A stretch of DNA of 64,000 nucleotides from Mactromeris polynyma. Taxonomy: Eukaryota; Mollusca; Bivalvia; Venerida; Mactridae. The stretch is taken from the NCBI GenBank assembly GCA_032209605.1, contig JASFXZ010000011.1:19320770-19384769 (forward strand), written 5' to 3'. Below the pieces are notes generated by a model, which did no database searches, was not told where the DNA came from, and saw nothing but the letters and a program-made list of their open reading frames with translations. This document shows, piece after piece, positions 37,688 through 49,181 of this stretch. Every line of letters starts with the position of its first letter. Position 1 is the stretch's first letter. Both the position numbers and the translations under genes were made by a program.

Positions 37688-40600
37688 TCAGTCACAGTTT
37701 CTTTGCCACAAAGTATACTGACTACTTTTCCTATAGGCAACTGGTTGTGTTAAGGCCGTATGTTCAGACATGTAGCATGTTCCAGCGCTTAATCTCTCTG
37801 CAGTGCGACACGTGAAACTTGTGGCAGACAAACACAGTTCCATACATGATTGCTCACTTGTATTGTGTACAATAAGGTTATTGTACCCTAGTATATAGAA
37901 TCCAATGTGTTCCTCAAAAGTTGTACCATAAGATGAACATTCTGAAAGAGAAATGCAAATATTGGTTCAAATCGTAACGGCCTCTTTTAGTATTATACCC
38001 TAAAGCTAGAACCATTGCTTTTATTGGTTGAGTTAATTTGTAATAAATAACGTATCATTCCTCCGACTGCAAAGCTAAAAACAAATGGTGGTCGCCACCA
38101 ATTCATGTTCTAGTACTTAATGATTTATGTAAGGAAATATCTGCCCGACACTTAGATTTCAAAAGTATTTACAACTGAAAAAATGTTTTGTTCGTGAATG
38201 TTGCACTTGTTTGTATGGTATGTTGATGATCCAGGTTTTCATAAGTATCAGGTTTTCCAGCGGCCCAAAAATTCCTAAAAAACATTTTTGTCATTGTGCA
38301 AAAAGTTCAATTAACAATGTCGAAAATACTAAAAGTTTCACATTGAAATTCATAATGTTCAAAGTTTCCTTTTACAAGGTGAATGTAGATTAAGTTAGAA
38401 TTCATTAGGTGTCTTGTTTGTATATCTTGACTACAAATACATATTGTTCAATATTTCATTTTTGAATACACAGTTGGAGACTATGAAGCACTAGTAAACA
38501 TACCACAGTTGGAGACTATTAAGCACTAGTAAACACACGGTAGTTGGATACTATTAAGCACTAGTAAACATACGACAGTTGGATACTATTAAGCACTAGT
38601 AAACATACGACAGTTGGAGACTATTAAGCACTAGTAAACATACGACAGTTGGATACTATTAAGCACTAGTAAACATACGACAGTTGGAGACTATTAAGCA
38701 CTAGTAAACATACGACAGTTGGAGACTAGTAAGCACTAGTAAACATACGACAGTTGGATACTATTAAGCACTAGTAAACATACGGCAGTTGGAGACTATT
38801 AAGCACTAGTAAACATACGACAGTTGGATACTATTAAGCACTAGTAAACATACGGCAGTTGGATACTATTAAGCACTAGTAAACATACGGCAGTTGGATA
38901 CTATTAAGCACTAGTAAACATACGGCAGTTGGAGACTATTAAGCACTAGTAAACATACGGCAGTTGGAGACTATTAAGCACTAGTAAACATACGACAGTT
39001 GGAGACTTAAGCACTAGTAAACATACGGCAGTTGGAGACTATTAAGCACTAGTAAGTAAACATACTTTGATTGGCCATTTGTGTAAGTTGATATTGTGTC
39101 AATATGGAGTCCGAACATTTCTAGTGAAATATACCCTAAATTGTTGTAATAACTTACGTGGTACACATGAGTCGTTGAATGGATTGTAGCTAAATCCGGA
39201 TTCACAAATACAGGTACCTGTACATATGTTGTTCGGAGATGTACAATCGTCTGACACATAACACACCTCCCCGTGATTCTTTATGACTTTACAGTCACTC
39301 TGGAAAACAGTGTCTTCTATACAGTTATATATATACATTTTTTGTACCTATATGTGTCTTCTTCACGTAGATGAGTGGTGTAAGAACATTACTAAGCATC
39401 AACCATATAACATATGGTTTAATGTTCAGATACTAATAATACAAACACGTAAAGCGACCGCCCCTTTGTGTTGCCATTTTGTGTGTTATATATAATCTAT
39501 TTTAGCATTCGTACATATTTTCATATAAATTTCTCTTCTGTTTAAGGCTACAGTAATATTGTTGGAATAACATTAATGTGATACATTTATGAACTATCTG
39601 TCTCATACATACCGCTTGTTTCATTACTATTTCTTTCATTTATGTATGATGCAAGACAGTTATTTTTATACAGGCATAACTTATCAATGCAAGTTCTACA
39701 TTAACGTCTACATAATTACTTATCAAACTGATACGTAAAAATCATGAACAATTTCATGTAACTGGGATGAGTGATAGTCCGTATAATAAAGTATCATAAT
39801 TAAGTCGAAACTTTAGACCCTTCTTAATATTCCCTCATGAATAATTAATCAGATTCTCAGAACGAGGCAAAGCTGGCAAGCACAAGCTTCATAAGATACA
39901 ACAAGGGCTTTGTATAGCAATAGAGATGTAAGCATTATCACAAAGAATCGCCCGGTGATAAATCTATCGACAAGGGATTTAAATATTTTCGTGAAGGATA
40001 CATACAACAACAACAACAATATTTATTCAGCTATTAAGCTATAACTTAGCTTCTAGCCTACATAATATACATATAATATAATGTAATGTAGTGGTATAGA
40101 CAAGTTTTATATAAAGCCATGAAATCAGAGATGTCAAAAACATACATGATAGGTAGAGAAGCTTAAACAATTGTGATTCGATGTTAATAATATATTATCG
40201 AGAATATTAAATTAAAATCTAGATTTTAACGATGTAATTAAATAGGGTCTAATTGTAATCTTATTTTGTTTGCAAAATAAATGTATTTTGAAAGATCTAA
40301 TATTTCTTTTTTATTAACGGATGACATGATTTTATCAAATTTAAAGAGAGTTGGCCATCTGCAGTTATACTTTTTGAGATATTTATTTCGTACATCAGAG
40401 AATGTGGGACAAATTAATAGAAAATGATATTCGCTTTCAATTACGTTCATATTACAAAATTTACAGATCCGTTTTTCGCGTGCGATGTTATTATATCTTC
40501 CACGTTCTATTTCAAGACTATGTGATGATATTCGGAATTTTGTTAAAGCAATTTTAAATTTTCTTTCAGTTATAATGTCTAAATACAGTTCAGGTTTGAA

Positions 40601-43600
40601 TTCATGTTTATATCGACTGTAAGATAATAATCGTTGTGAATTATTGATATTACTGTACCAGCTTTGTTGATATTGATTTATAATTCTATATTTAATTATT
40701 GTCAGGGTATGATTATTTGCATTTTGGTTATTCCATATGTAAGTAAGCCCAAGATTATTTAATAGAGCTTTAATTTGGAATGCCCAATTTTGTCCGATAT
40801 ATGATAGGTCGTTGTCCGCGTCACGTTTTAACCAATTATAAACATGTTTTATCATTGTATCTTCGGTCGAGTTCAACAGCTTAATCCAATATCTAAACAT
40901 ATGTATCTGTCTCATGATTTTTAAAGGTACGCGCCCGAGTTCGCCATAAAGACCGTCTAAGTTTGTAGATTTATTTACGTACAGCAATTTTCTGAGGAAT
41001 TTTGTATGTATTAATTCAATGTCTTTGCCTTCGTTTAGCCCCCAGATTTCCGATGAATAGTTTAAAATAGGTGAAACTAGACTATCAAATAACTTACATT
41101 TATCAAAATTTGTCTATACAATTCAACTGGTCAGATTTGTAGTGTAAACAAAACCATTAATGAGAATGTTATTAGCATTAAATAATTATTATCAGATGTT
41201 TGATTATTGGCTCTTATTGAATTACCGTATTGCCTAGAATAAGAGAACATTGAGCATGACTTTTGAAACAATATTGTTATATTTCAGTTGTTTCAGCAAC
41301 AGATGGATGTGTGATAAATGGAAAATGCCACAAGTTACAAAGAAAAAATAAAAGTCCACATCAGATGAAAGTACATGTAATTGCCATTTATTACTAAATT
41401 AATGAAAGATACACAAAAATAAGATTAAACAACACATTATTTAAATAGTGCAACACTTTGAAAAAAAAGTCATCGATATTCATAAACTTGAGTTGTGCAT
41501 TATTGTATATTTGCAGGTTGGTTTGATTTCACGAGATGAAGAGACAATAGTCACAACTGCTACATGCGCCTGTCCAATAGGCCTTTCAAAAGCATGTGGC
41601 CATGTAACTGGCCTCTTGTACCAAGTGGCAAAATACAAGAATCTCAACCTGAAAGCTATTCAGAAGATGTTGCAAGTACTTCTTTACCGCAAACATGGCA
41701 TTTACCAAGAGGTCAGACAATTTCTGGTAAAGAAGTTCAAGACTTAAATGTCAGTGGATACTCCATATAATGATGAAATAAATGTCACCAAACCATGGGG
41801 AGATATTCCAAGCAGACATTTGAAAGTACTATCACCTTTATAACTAGAGTACAAATTGAGAATTTAATACTAAAGAAGATGGCTGTTGAGTTCTGATTTC
41901 AGTACAGTCCACAATAACTCTTGTATTTGGATACCATGACTTGAAGCAGTCTGGCATATATTCAGTTACTTTAGTTCTAGATAACCATATACACACTGAA
42001 CCACTATGTACATAAAATTTACCAATGTGATTATTTTTCTGCTTACAGTTGAGATTGAACAGTTAAATATTACACATAAATCTTGTTCCATGAGTCCTAC
42101 TCTTAAACAACAAAGAAACATGAAAAGTTCATCTATCAGAAGCATATTTCTCTTCCTTCCTGATAGACTGACCACTTCGCTTCCATGGTAATACATGCTA
42201 CGCATATTTTGAGGTTCGATGCATTTGAAAAATGTTACATAAGAGTTATAATTTGGAAAGCCGGTATAAAACTGAATGAGACATGCATCGGTGCTAAATC
42301 TATTTACGTTGAACTTTTCAAGTTTTAGTTGCTTTTCTAATACATTACACTGAGCACTTTTTTGTTCGAGATCTTCTTTCAAACTCAATTATTCTGTTTT
42401 GTATATGCAAATTTGTTTTGGTTGTAAACACTGTTCTTCTGTAGATGTTTGGCCATGAGTTTCAGTTAATCCACATTCTTCTCTGAAAAAGAAATGTATC
42501 CTTCATTAAAGGTTCAATGCTTGCATCACAGAACAGATAAACAGAGATCAAATATTCAACACATATGTTGAAAATGTAAAACATATTGTATGTAATTAAT
42601 CTCATATTGATTTGCAAATCTCACATATATATATATGTGTATATTTTGTCAATGTTAGCTGAATTTATTAAAAATGTTTTGCTTAAAACTTACGACTCTG
42701 TATGTTTTCTTTTCGTGGGAGATAGAACTTTCCTATTCAAAGTTCGCCTAGTTGTTTTTTCTTGTGACCAGTTCAACACAGATGGCACAGCACCTTTCTT
42801 GTCTTTTTCGAATAGGAGTCCATCCAACATAATCGTCTTTACCAAAGTGTTGAAATCTGAAAAAAAATTGTATGCAATCTGAAAAACCACCATAATTTTT
42901 TTCAGATAAATACGGTAATAAATCAGTATAGAATATTGTTAATTTCACAAATCTATTTTATGGGCATTTGCTTATCACGTCAGTGAAAATTCATGATAAT
43001 TCACAAGTATAAGAAATACCGTAACTAATTTACGTTAAAGTTAAATGGATGTAACAAATGAAAAGTTTGTAAAGAATTATATCTTACCCTAAATAATGGT
43101 CCTTCATCCATCCTTATCTTTTGAATCCATTGTTTCTTTTAAATTCTTCATCTTTTGGGATATGACGAAAATGAATTGTTGGATCATATCTCGAATCAGA
43201 GTTACAAAACGGTACGCAACTATGAAAATTAGAACCTTTCTTTCTAAGAATTTGACCACTGTCCAGTGGAGTAGACATATCAGTAGAATGTTTACATCTG
43301 TGTCTGCTAAGCCTCGTTCTGGTTTAGTTATCTCTGGTATGCATATAATTTGAGAAGGGCCTGTACACACTGTATTCTACAAGCACTCCACACATTTTAT
43401 CGAACGTTTCATGCGATGTGTCTTTCAAACGCAAATGCTCAAGGAAAACCCTAGTTACAGTTTTCTTGAAACTTAGAAAGTTAAATACTGCATATAATAA
43501 ATTTACGGAGAGTGAATACAATTAGATAAGTGAAAACAAGTAGATAAGTGAAAACAATTAGATAAGTGAAAACAATTAGATAAGTGAAAACAAGTAGATA

Positions 43601-44364
43601 AGTGAAAACAATTAGATAAGTGAAAACAATTAGATAAGTGAAAACAAGTAGATAAGTGAAAACAATAAGTAGATAAGTGAAAACAATTAGATAAGTGAAA
43701 ACAATTAGATAAGTGAAAACAAGTAGATAAGTAAAAACAGATAAGTGAAAACAAGTAGATAAGTGAAAACAGATAAGTGAAAACAATTAGATAAGTGAAA
43801 ATAATTAGTTAAGTGAAAACAGTTAGATAAGTGAAAACAATTAGATAAGTGAAAACAATTAGATAAGTGAAAACAAGTAGATAAGTGAAAACAAGTAGAT
43901 AAGTGAAAACAAGTAGATAAGTGAAAACAATTAGATAAGTGAAAACAGTTAGATAAGTGAAAACAATTAGATAAGTGAAAACAGTTAGATAAGTGAAAAC
44001 AATTAGACAGTTAGCCGGGTGGAGAACAGAATAACAATTTAAGTTTACACTTCTGCATTACCTTTATCACTTTTGCGTACCTCAGTCCATACCCATGTAT
44101 GACACTATGAGCCTGTTTGTTATAAAGACTGCACTTCCGGTTGTCCCCGTCGTACACCACAGAAATACATTGAGATATTTCACCGCATAATGATGTACAT
44201 CTCAGTATAGAAATTATGTCATATACTTGTGATACAACCGTGTTATCATCAAATGTCACATTGTCGACAATGGTCACATCAAATTTGTTATGACAAGTTA
44301 AAGCATCAACAAAGCACATGATGCTAACACTACACACAATACATTTCCATACTTGGGAAACCAT
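37688..44364 (-). CDS. Secreted PAN/EB-module cysteine-rich protein, 3 exons
   Basis: On the minus strand the exons are 44364-44062 (phase 0), 39299-39158 (phase 1) and 37941-37688, together 699 nt or 232 aa. Donors are gtaatg and gtaagtt; acceptors are ttttccag and ctctttcag. Exon 1 starts MVSQVWKCIVCSVSIMCFVD, a plausible signal peptide, and continues into an apple/PAN-like stretch with RCTSLCGEISQC and NRKCSLYNKQA. Exon 2 (SDCKVIKNHGEVC ... CESGFSYNPFNDSCV) carries eight cysteines in EB-module style. Exon 3 is a second PAN-like region (EQSCMELCLSATSFTC) ending RNCD-stop. Such proteins are extracellular and bind proteins or sugars; the specific ligand is unknown. The gene is head to head with the B-box/NHL gene at 49379. 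Intron 1 (4.8 kb) contains a minisatellite and two transposon relics. The exon chain is inferred from matching phases; further exons cannot be excluded. Confidence 0.72.
38473..39055. repeat. 35-bp minisatellite, about 16-17 copies, in intron 2 of the PAN/EB gene
   Basis: The unit is CAGTTGGAGACTATTAAGCA followed by CTAGTAAACATACGA, with GGAGA/GGATA and CGACAG/CGGCAG variants mixed along the array. It starts about 100 bp downstream of the exon 2 donor in transcript direction. Confidence 0.97.
40003..41113 (-). mobile_element. 5'-truncated non-LTR retrotransposon (LINE)
   Basis: The minus strand carries the last quarter of a LINE reverse-transcriptase ORF, a stop at 40238, a roughly 230-bp 3' UTR and a short TTG-repeat tail (plus-strand CAACAACAACAACAA at 40003-40018), which is typical of CR1/L2-like LINEs. 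The 5' end is lost at about 41113. It lies in intron 1 of the PAN/EB gene and is absent from unit B. I could not settle the target-site duplication. Confidence 0.8.
40238..41113 (-). pseudogene. LINE ORF2 C-terminal fragment
   Basis: This is an open reading frame with no upstream start, truncated by the insertion. It begins with the post-RT motif KLFDSLVSPILNYSSEIWG, continues through the thumb/connector region, and ends with the Cys-His knuckle CKFCNMNVIESEYHFLLIC followed by PTFSDVRNKYL. That order is characteristic of the C-terminus of many invertebrate LINE polyproteins. The endonuclease and the RT catalytic motif are absent, so the fragment is inactive. Confidence 0.85.
41517..41760 (+). 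pseudogene. SWIM zinc-finger fragment of a YqaJ-type transposon protein
   Basis: After an acceptor-like TTGCAG at 41511-41516 the frame reads VGLISRDEETIVTTATCACP then IGLSKACGHVTGLLYQ. This is the CxCPxG...CxH signature of a SWIM zinc finger. Near 41675 the homologous reading moves to another frame (SLPQTWHLPRGQTISG, then KEVQDL), so the gene is frameshifted. The YqaJ nuclease expected downstream is missing. Confidence 0.7.
41966..43278 (-). pseudogene. THAP-domain transposase fragment (ISL2EU-type), frameshifted
   Basis: On the minus strand a start at 43278 leads into a THAP finger (SCVPFCNSDSRYDP ... HFRHIPKDEE) ending at a donor near 43088. The second THAP half starts after an acceptor at 42857 (QHFGKDDYVGW) and resumes in another frame with KKGAVPSVLNW, the usual end of a THAP domain. 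At 42388-41966 follow a short coiled coil and the helix-turn-helix region of the DDE transposase (FPNYNSYVTFFKC; FNCSISTVSRKI). At least two frameshifts and loss of the catalytic core make it dead. Confidence 0.7.
43511..44007. repeat. 18-bp minisatellite, about 27 copies, in intron 1 of the PAN/EB gene
   Basis: The unit is AGATAAGTGAAAACAATT with AGT/GTT variants and some 12-bp short units. It ends 54 bp from the exon 1 donor. The frames on both strands are open only because of the repeat period. Unit B has a single unit at the same place (53798-53811). Confidence 0.97.
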
Positions 44365-45059
44365 TTTCAGTTCGCGTTGGTTTTACACTTCTCTCAAAAC
44401 AACAATGAAAAAGATGAAAAAGCACTCGGGAATTCTTATAAATGCATCGACTGATATTAAATAAATCATCTCTATACGATGGAACCTTATATTAATACCT
44501 CAACATAATTCAATTGGAACTGGTGGACGCTGTGGCTGCGAGCGTCCATTTATTTTAATTTATGTTTACTATTTTCATGAAGTTACGTTTGCTTAAAGAA
44601 TACTATTGTTTATCATACTAATTAATTGTTTCAATGTTGATGGATGTGTTCTTTGATAAGCTAACAAACAGTACAACATCAAAGATAGTCACGTGTTTGT
44701 TTTGTGTATATAATAATCAGGGATGGGACAATGGGAAGGCACGTCGTACAAGTAACACACAGGTTTATAAATACCGTTCACATTGACGTAAGAACATAGT
44801 CTGAATTAAAAATATTAGTTTAAAGACAAGTCTCAATACTTTATGAATCGGTTTGGATGTTTCAGGTCGCAGTATGAATATTGGAAATGGCAACATTGCT
44901 CTCTAAGACCGGTCATACAAGTTGAATTTTAACATTGAGTAATGATCCGTAAACCGGTCATACAAGTTGAATTTGAACATTGAGTAATGATCCGTGAATA
45001 AGTTCTATGAATATGGGTCGTCTCGACTGCTTATTGTTTCCCAGGATATAATATATGTT

Positions 45060-45193
45060 AATAAATAAGTGATTTGATATTGGCCCTGTTATTTGTCCGA
45101 GGGCAGTCGTATTGGCACGAGGCCGAAGGCCGAGGGCCAATAAGACTGTCCCGAGGACAAATAACAGGGCCAATGTCAAATCACTTATTTATT
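45060..45193. repeat. Fold-back element, ~57-bp arms
   Basis: Left arm 45060-45116 and right arm 45136-45193 are near-perfect complements (AATAAATAAGTGATTTGATA; GGCCCTGTTATTTGTCC) around a GAGGCCGAAGGCCGAGG loop. A related GGGCCAATATC and GGCCCCGGGCC stretch at 45350-45510 may be a second, decayed copy. Confidence 0.85.
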
Positions 45194-46603
45194 GACAATT
45201 TTATTAAATAACTTCATGTACTTATAAATAAAGGATTCAAAATCGTGTTTTTTTTCTATGCTAAAAACTGTCGACGAACGTTTAAATACTGACTTTAAAA
45301 TAAAATGGCTGCCGTTTCCGAATTTCCAGCTGCGAATCTATATCATTTTTTGGCCCTGTTTAATTAGCCAATCAAATTCTTTAAAATGCGGGCCAATATC
45401 AATATCAGTTAGCGGCCCCGGGCCGAAAAGTGATATAGATATTGGCACTGTTATAGAGGAGGCCTTTGTATTATTGGACGAGGCAAATGCTGTGTTTAAG
45501 GGCTAATAGTTAATAGTTATTTAATAAAGAGTTATATTTACTGTCAATATCATGTTTTCTTACCAACATGTTTTACTGTAGTTCATGGATGGAAAATAAT
45601 AATTAATTATTCTTAATTTCATGCACCAATCGATTCAATAAAGACTCGTAATCAATTCCTTAGTAAACTTCTAGTTGATTTGTCGGTTTCAGTAGTTGTT
45701 GGGAAAAAGGTTAGAAACTGTTAGGTCATGGTGACCTGCTTTGTATTTAAATATACAAAACAGGACAAAACAAACAAGATGTCGACACCCGTTTAAAATC
45801 TTTGTCACCGGACTTCTCAATACCTGCGATCGTTTTCATATCATCTACATCTCTTATTCAAAATAATATAACGCTTTTCTATGATATCAATAGTTCAATA
45901 GCAATTATTGCATAAAGAAGGATCATATATTAATCATAGAATGGGGATGGTAGGTTTTCTAGGTATAATTCATTCATTCGTATAAAGATAATAAATGGTT
46001 TGACAAACTGCCAAACTTAAATCAAAATGGTAGTAACCAGGTCAATTTGTATGCATGTATAATATAGCAAACATCCATTGACAGAATGCGAAAATCGATC
46101 GTAAAATAATAGAAATAAGTACGCAACCTTTTAAAATCGATATCAGGATCATTTGACAATTGATAAGTTTAACATTTACAGGTATGGAACTTAGTACGTG
46201 TATGTAAATATGGAGAACAACAAATTATAATATTTCATAACCTAGTGAAAACTTCAGGATTGTTTACAATTTACATTATAAAGGTAGGGAACTTATTTAT
46301 ATTTGTAAATATGGAGAACTTCAATAATCTCTTAACCTTATGAATTTTAATGCCCAAATATTTAGATCTATTTGTACTATATTAATCATTCTGTACGCCT
46401 GTACATTATTTATCATGCAACTACCATGGTAACAGACTGATAACACATGACCTGATAACATAAAGTGTTCTCAGGTCAATAGGCTGCTAGTAGCATGATA
46501 ACACTTTTAAGCTCCGCCCACAAATCACATTAGCGGATTGAACACTAAATTTTAGGTAAAGACACACTAAAACATGCTCGGAAAATTAAGTTTCATGATA
46601 AAT

Positions 46604-46745
46604 AGAATCTCAAGTTACTGTCCGGCTCGAACAATGTTATCAGACTCGGCGATATCGTTCGTGGTGACTCGCTAAAGCTCGCCACCACAAACGATATCAC
46701 CTCGCCTGATAACATTGTTCTCACCGGACAGTAACCCGAGATTCT
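46604..46745. repeat. Fold-back element, ~65-bp arms
   Basis: The arms run AGAATCTC...TTACTGTCCGG...ACAATGTTATCAG and back, meeting at about 46671-46682. A few mismatches. Located between the PAN/EB gene and the Tc1 element. Confidence 0.85.
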
Positions 46746-47653
46746 CTATATACCGTAATAAAAATATGACTTTATTGTAAAGAATGTGTTAAAAGTTGTT
46801 CATAAACATATGTAATGTTCTACTCTTTCTCAGTGACGGAATGCGGTATACTGTCACGAAATCGAAACAAGTCGCCATCTTTTTTTTAACAAGACTATTA
46901 GCTATACATTCGGAACATTTCTACGATATAATGTTAGTAAGAATTGAGTTTATGTGTTTTTAAGACATAACGACTTCGGTTATGTCATGTATGTTGATAC
47001 GTTGTTTGTAATATGATTCTTAACGTCGCTGATACATGAAGTAAGCATATTGATTAAATATCTCTTTGTGCAATGACTTCGATAGGTTTCTACACTGGCA
47101 ATGTTTTGAATGTAAGATACGCAATCCATAAACTATATTAAATTCAAATAATTGAATTAACTCCCTTGTTATTTATCTCTGGGTAAATATAACCAAACCG
47201 TACACCAAAACACGAAGTGCAACTCTAATTTGTATAACGTCAGACGTATAACCCGGAGATTCATATCATATATTCGACTATGCCCATTTACGTGTTTATT
47301 CTTCCTTAGATGATATAAAAATTATCTTAGTGCTTAACATATTACTTAATATACAGACACGCATGATGGCATCTTTCTGATTACTAACTTCCATCCAGAT
47401 ATTAAAGATTCTGTTCCGAATGATAATTTCAATTTTGATGATTAAATTTGAAAGAGTTTTAAGAACACACAATAAAAAATATGTTATATTTTCCGTTTTA
47501 TTGTTCATAACAGCAGTGTTAGTGATGTATTAAAGTGTTGGTATATATGTATGTACGGAAACTTCCCGACACTATAGTGGCATTACCTTTAATTTAACAT
47601 ACAAACTATTGAAAGCATTCAGATCATATTATGTCAGCATATATATAAATATA

Positions 47654-47680
47654 CTGAAACGAAAAAGACAGTGTGCACTT
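47654..47680 (+). repeat. Left terminal inverted repeat of the Tc1 element
   Basis: Of 27 bases, about 24 match the inverted copy at 49182-49208. TA lies directly outside. Confidence 0.9.
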
Positions 47681-47914
47681 GGTTAGAGGGAATTTTTTTA
47701 TACTTATAGAAGCAAAATATTGGCAAATTTGGTATCAACATGTGCAAAAATGTATTGGCAACACGATGTTTTACTTTTAAGTGAAATTTGATAATTATCA
47801 GAACATTGTTTTACGTGTGAATAACGTAGGGGTGAAAAGTAAAAATTGCAGATTTGTAATGTTTTGTAACTGCTTTTTTGCCTTCGGATATTTGTCAAGT
47901 TACGTGACAATTAA

Positions 47915-48913
47915 TCAGTATCTGTTGTGGCCTCCTCGTCTACGGATCAACGCAAGTATTCTAGATCGCATGGACCTGACGTAACGTCTTATGACGTCGG
48001 CGGGAATGGCGTTCCATTCATGAACTAAGGCTGCACACAAGTCATTGATATTGTTGATAACATGGTTTTTCCTTGCTCTCCGACCAAGCAAATCCCATAA
48101 ATGTTCAATGGGATTCATGTCCGGAGAGCAAGCCGGCCAAGGTAAGACGTTAACGTTATTTCTAGCGAGATAATTCTTGGTAAGTATAGCAGTATGTGGC
48201 CTTGCGTTATCATGCATTAAACAACCGAGGTTCTGTTGTAGGAAAGGAATAACAACTGGGCGTAAAACTTGGTCAACATAACCTTGGGCATTTAAATTAC
48301 CATGAATAACAACAAGGTCTGTTTTCCTACCGCCCATAATACCTCCCCAGACCATTACACTACCCCCTCCAAAACGATCTCGCTCTAATAAACAGTTCTG
48401 GTCAAAACGTTCCCCATTACATCTAAATACCCGAACTCTACCGTCAGCAGTGCTAAGGTTAAATCGCGACTCATCACTAAAGAGCACCCTAGACCACATG
48501 GCACGGTTCCAACGGAGATGACGGCGGGCCCAGACCAGTCTGAGAGCACGATGTCTGTTATTAAGGATCTGGCCTACATAAGGCCTCCTAGCCCTTAACG
48601 GGTTTGCATTGGCCCGCAGTCGGTTTAGAACCGTATCCCTACATACGCCAAGCTCTCGCGCAGTGCTTGTAGCGGTTTTGAACCGATGACGTAAGTGCGT
48701 CAACGTCATATGTCTATCCTGACGTGCCGTTGTCACCTTCGGTCTACCGGACCGTGGACGATCTCTAATGCTTCCATTCTGATGGTAACGTCGTCGGAGT
48801 TTTATTATGGTATTTCTATGGCAGTTAAACTGCCTAGCGACGTCAGCAACGCTGACGCCGGCTGCGAGTTGCAGAAGTGCCTGAATTCGTTCGTTTTCTT
48901 GAAGCCGTGTCAT
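47915..48913 (-). CDS. Tc1-family DD34E transposase, intact
   Basis: The protein is 332 aa, starting at the ATG at 48913. Residues 1-60 hold the paired-type helix-turn-helix (VADVARQFNCHRNTIIKLRR) and the GRPK-like linker; a second HTH lies around 75-105. The catalytic triad is complete: Asp147 (LFSDESRF), Asp235 (MHDNARPH) and Glu270 (CSPDMNPIEHLW), with 34 residues between the second Asp and the Glu. The length is normal for Tc1. The enzyme cuts and pastes the element at TA sites in nuclear DNA. There is no stop or frameshift, so it may still be, or recently have been, active. Confidence 0.96.
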   Translation of the reverse strand: MTRLQENERIQALLQLAAGVSVADVARQFNCHRNTIIKLRRRYHQNGSIRDRPRSGRPKVTTARQDRHMTLTHLRHRFKTATSTARELGVCRDTVLNRLRANANPLRARRPYVGQILNNRHRALRLVWARRHLRWNRAMWSRVLFSDESRFNLSTADGRVRVFRCNGERFDQNCLLERDRFGGGSVMVWGGIMGGRKTDLVVIHGNLNAQGYVDQVLRPVVIPFLQQNLGCLMHDNARPHTAILTKNYLARNNVNVLPWPACSPDMNPIEHLWDLLGRRARKNHVINNINDLCAALVHEWNAIPADVIRRYVRSMRSRILALIRRRGGHNRY

Positions 48914-49181
48914 CTTGTTTACGAGTGAAATTCAAAAGTGAACTGTGATTTATTATTGCATAACAAGTAAAGATATCGGTCAGGGTCAACCTGTACCTGT
49001 ACACACGTTGCACGGGCAGCACGAGCGAAAAGTTGCATAATAGCCTGCTGTCAAGTTGAAAGCCGTCTATGCGCTTAAATATAGGGTAAAGGGGTGCAAT
49101 GTGTAAAGGGTTATTTTCTTCACTCATGGTGATAAATCCGTATATCTAAACTTTGTAACAAAAAAGTTATGCCCAATATAA

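Larger units (their letters stand above)
41517..43278. mobile_element. Collapsed ISL2EU-type DNA transposon
   Basis: Two convergent, decayed ORFs abut: a plus-strand SWIM zinc-finger fragment (41517-41760) and a minus-strand THAP/HTH transposase fragment (43278-41966). ISL2EU elements are known to pair a THAP/DDE transposase with a SWIM/YqaJ-nuclease protein in this arrangement. The 3' halves of both genes (YqaJ nuclease, DDE core) are missing, so this is an internal-deletion derivative. Terminal repeats were not resolved. It is absent from unit B. Confidence 0.65.
44365..47653. other. Intergenic region between head-to-head genes in unit A
   Basis: It carries the fold-backs at 45060 and 46604 and anonymous DNA partly shared with unit B. 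Promoters of both flanking genes are expected here but not identifiable. Confidence 0.5.

Noticed and set aside
43481..43786. Long hydrophobic repeat ORFs (FTYLIV-type)
   Set aside because: Read-through of the 18-bp minisatellite, not a membrane protein.
8990..44007. Regular repeats that could suggest CRISPR arrays
   Set aside because: They are head-to-tail minisatellites without unique spacers, in a eukaryotic genome with introns.
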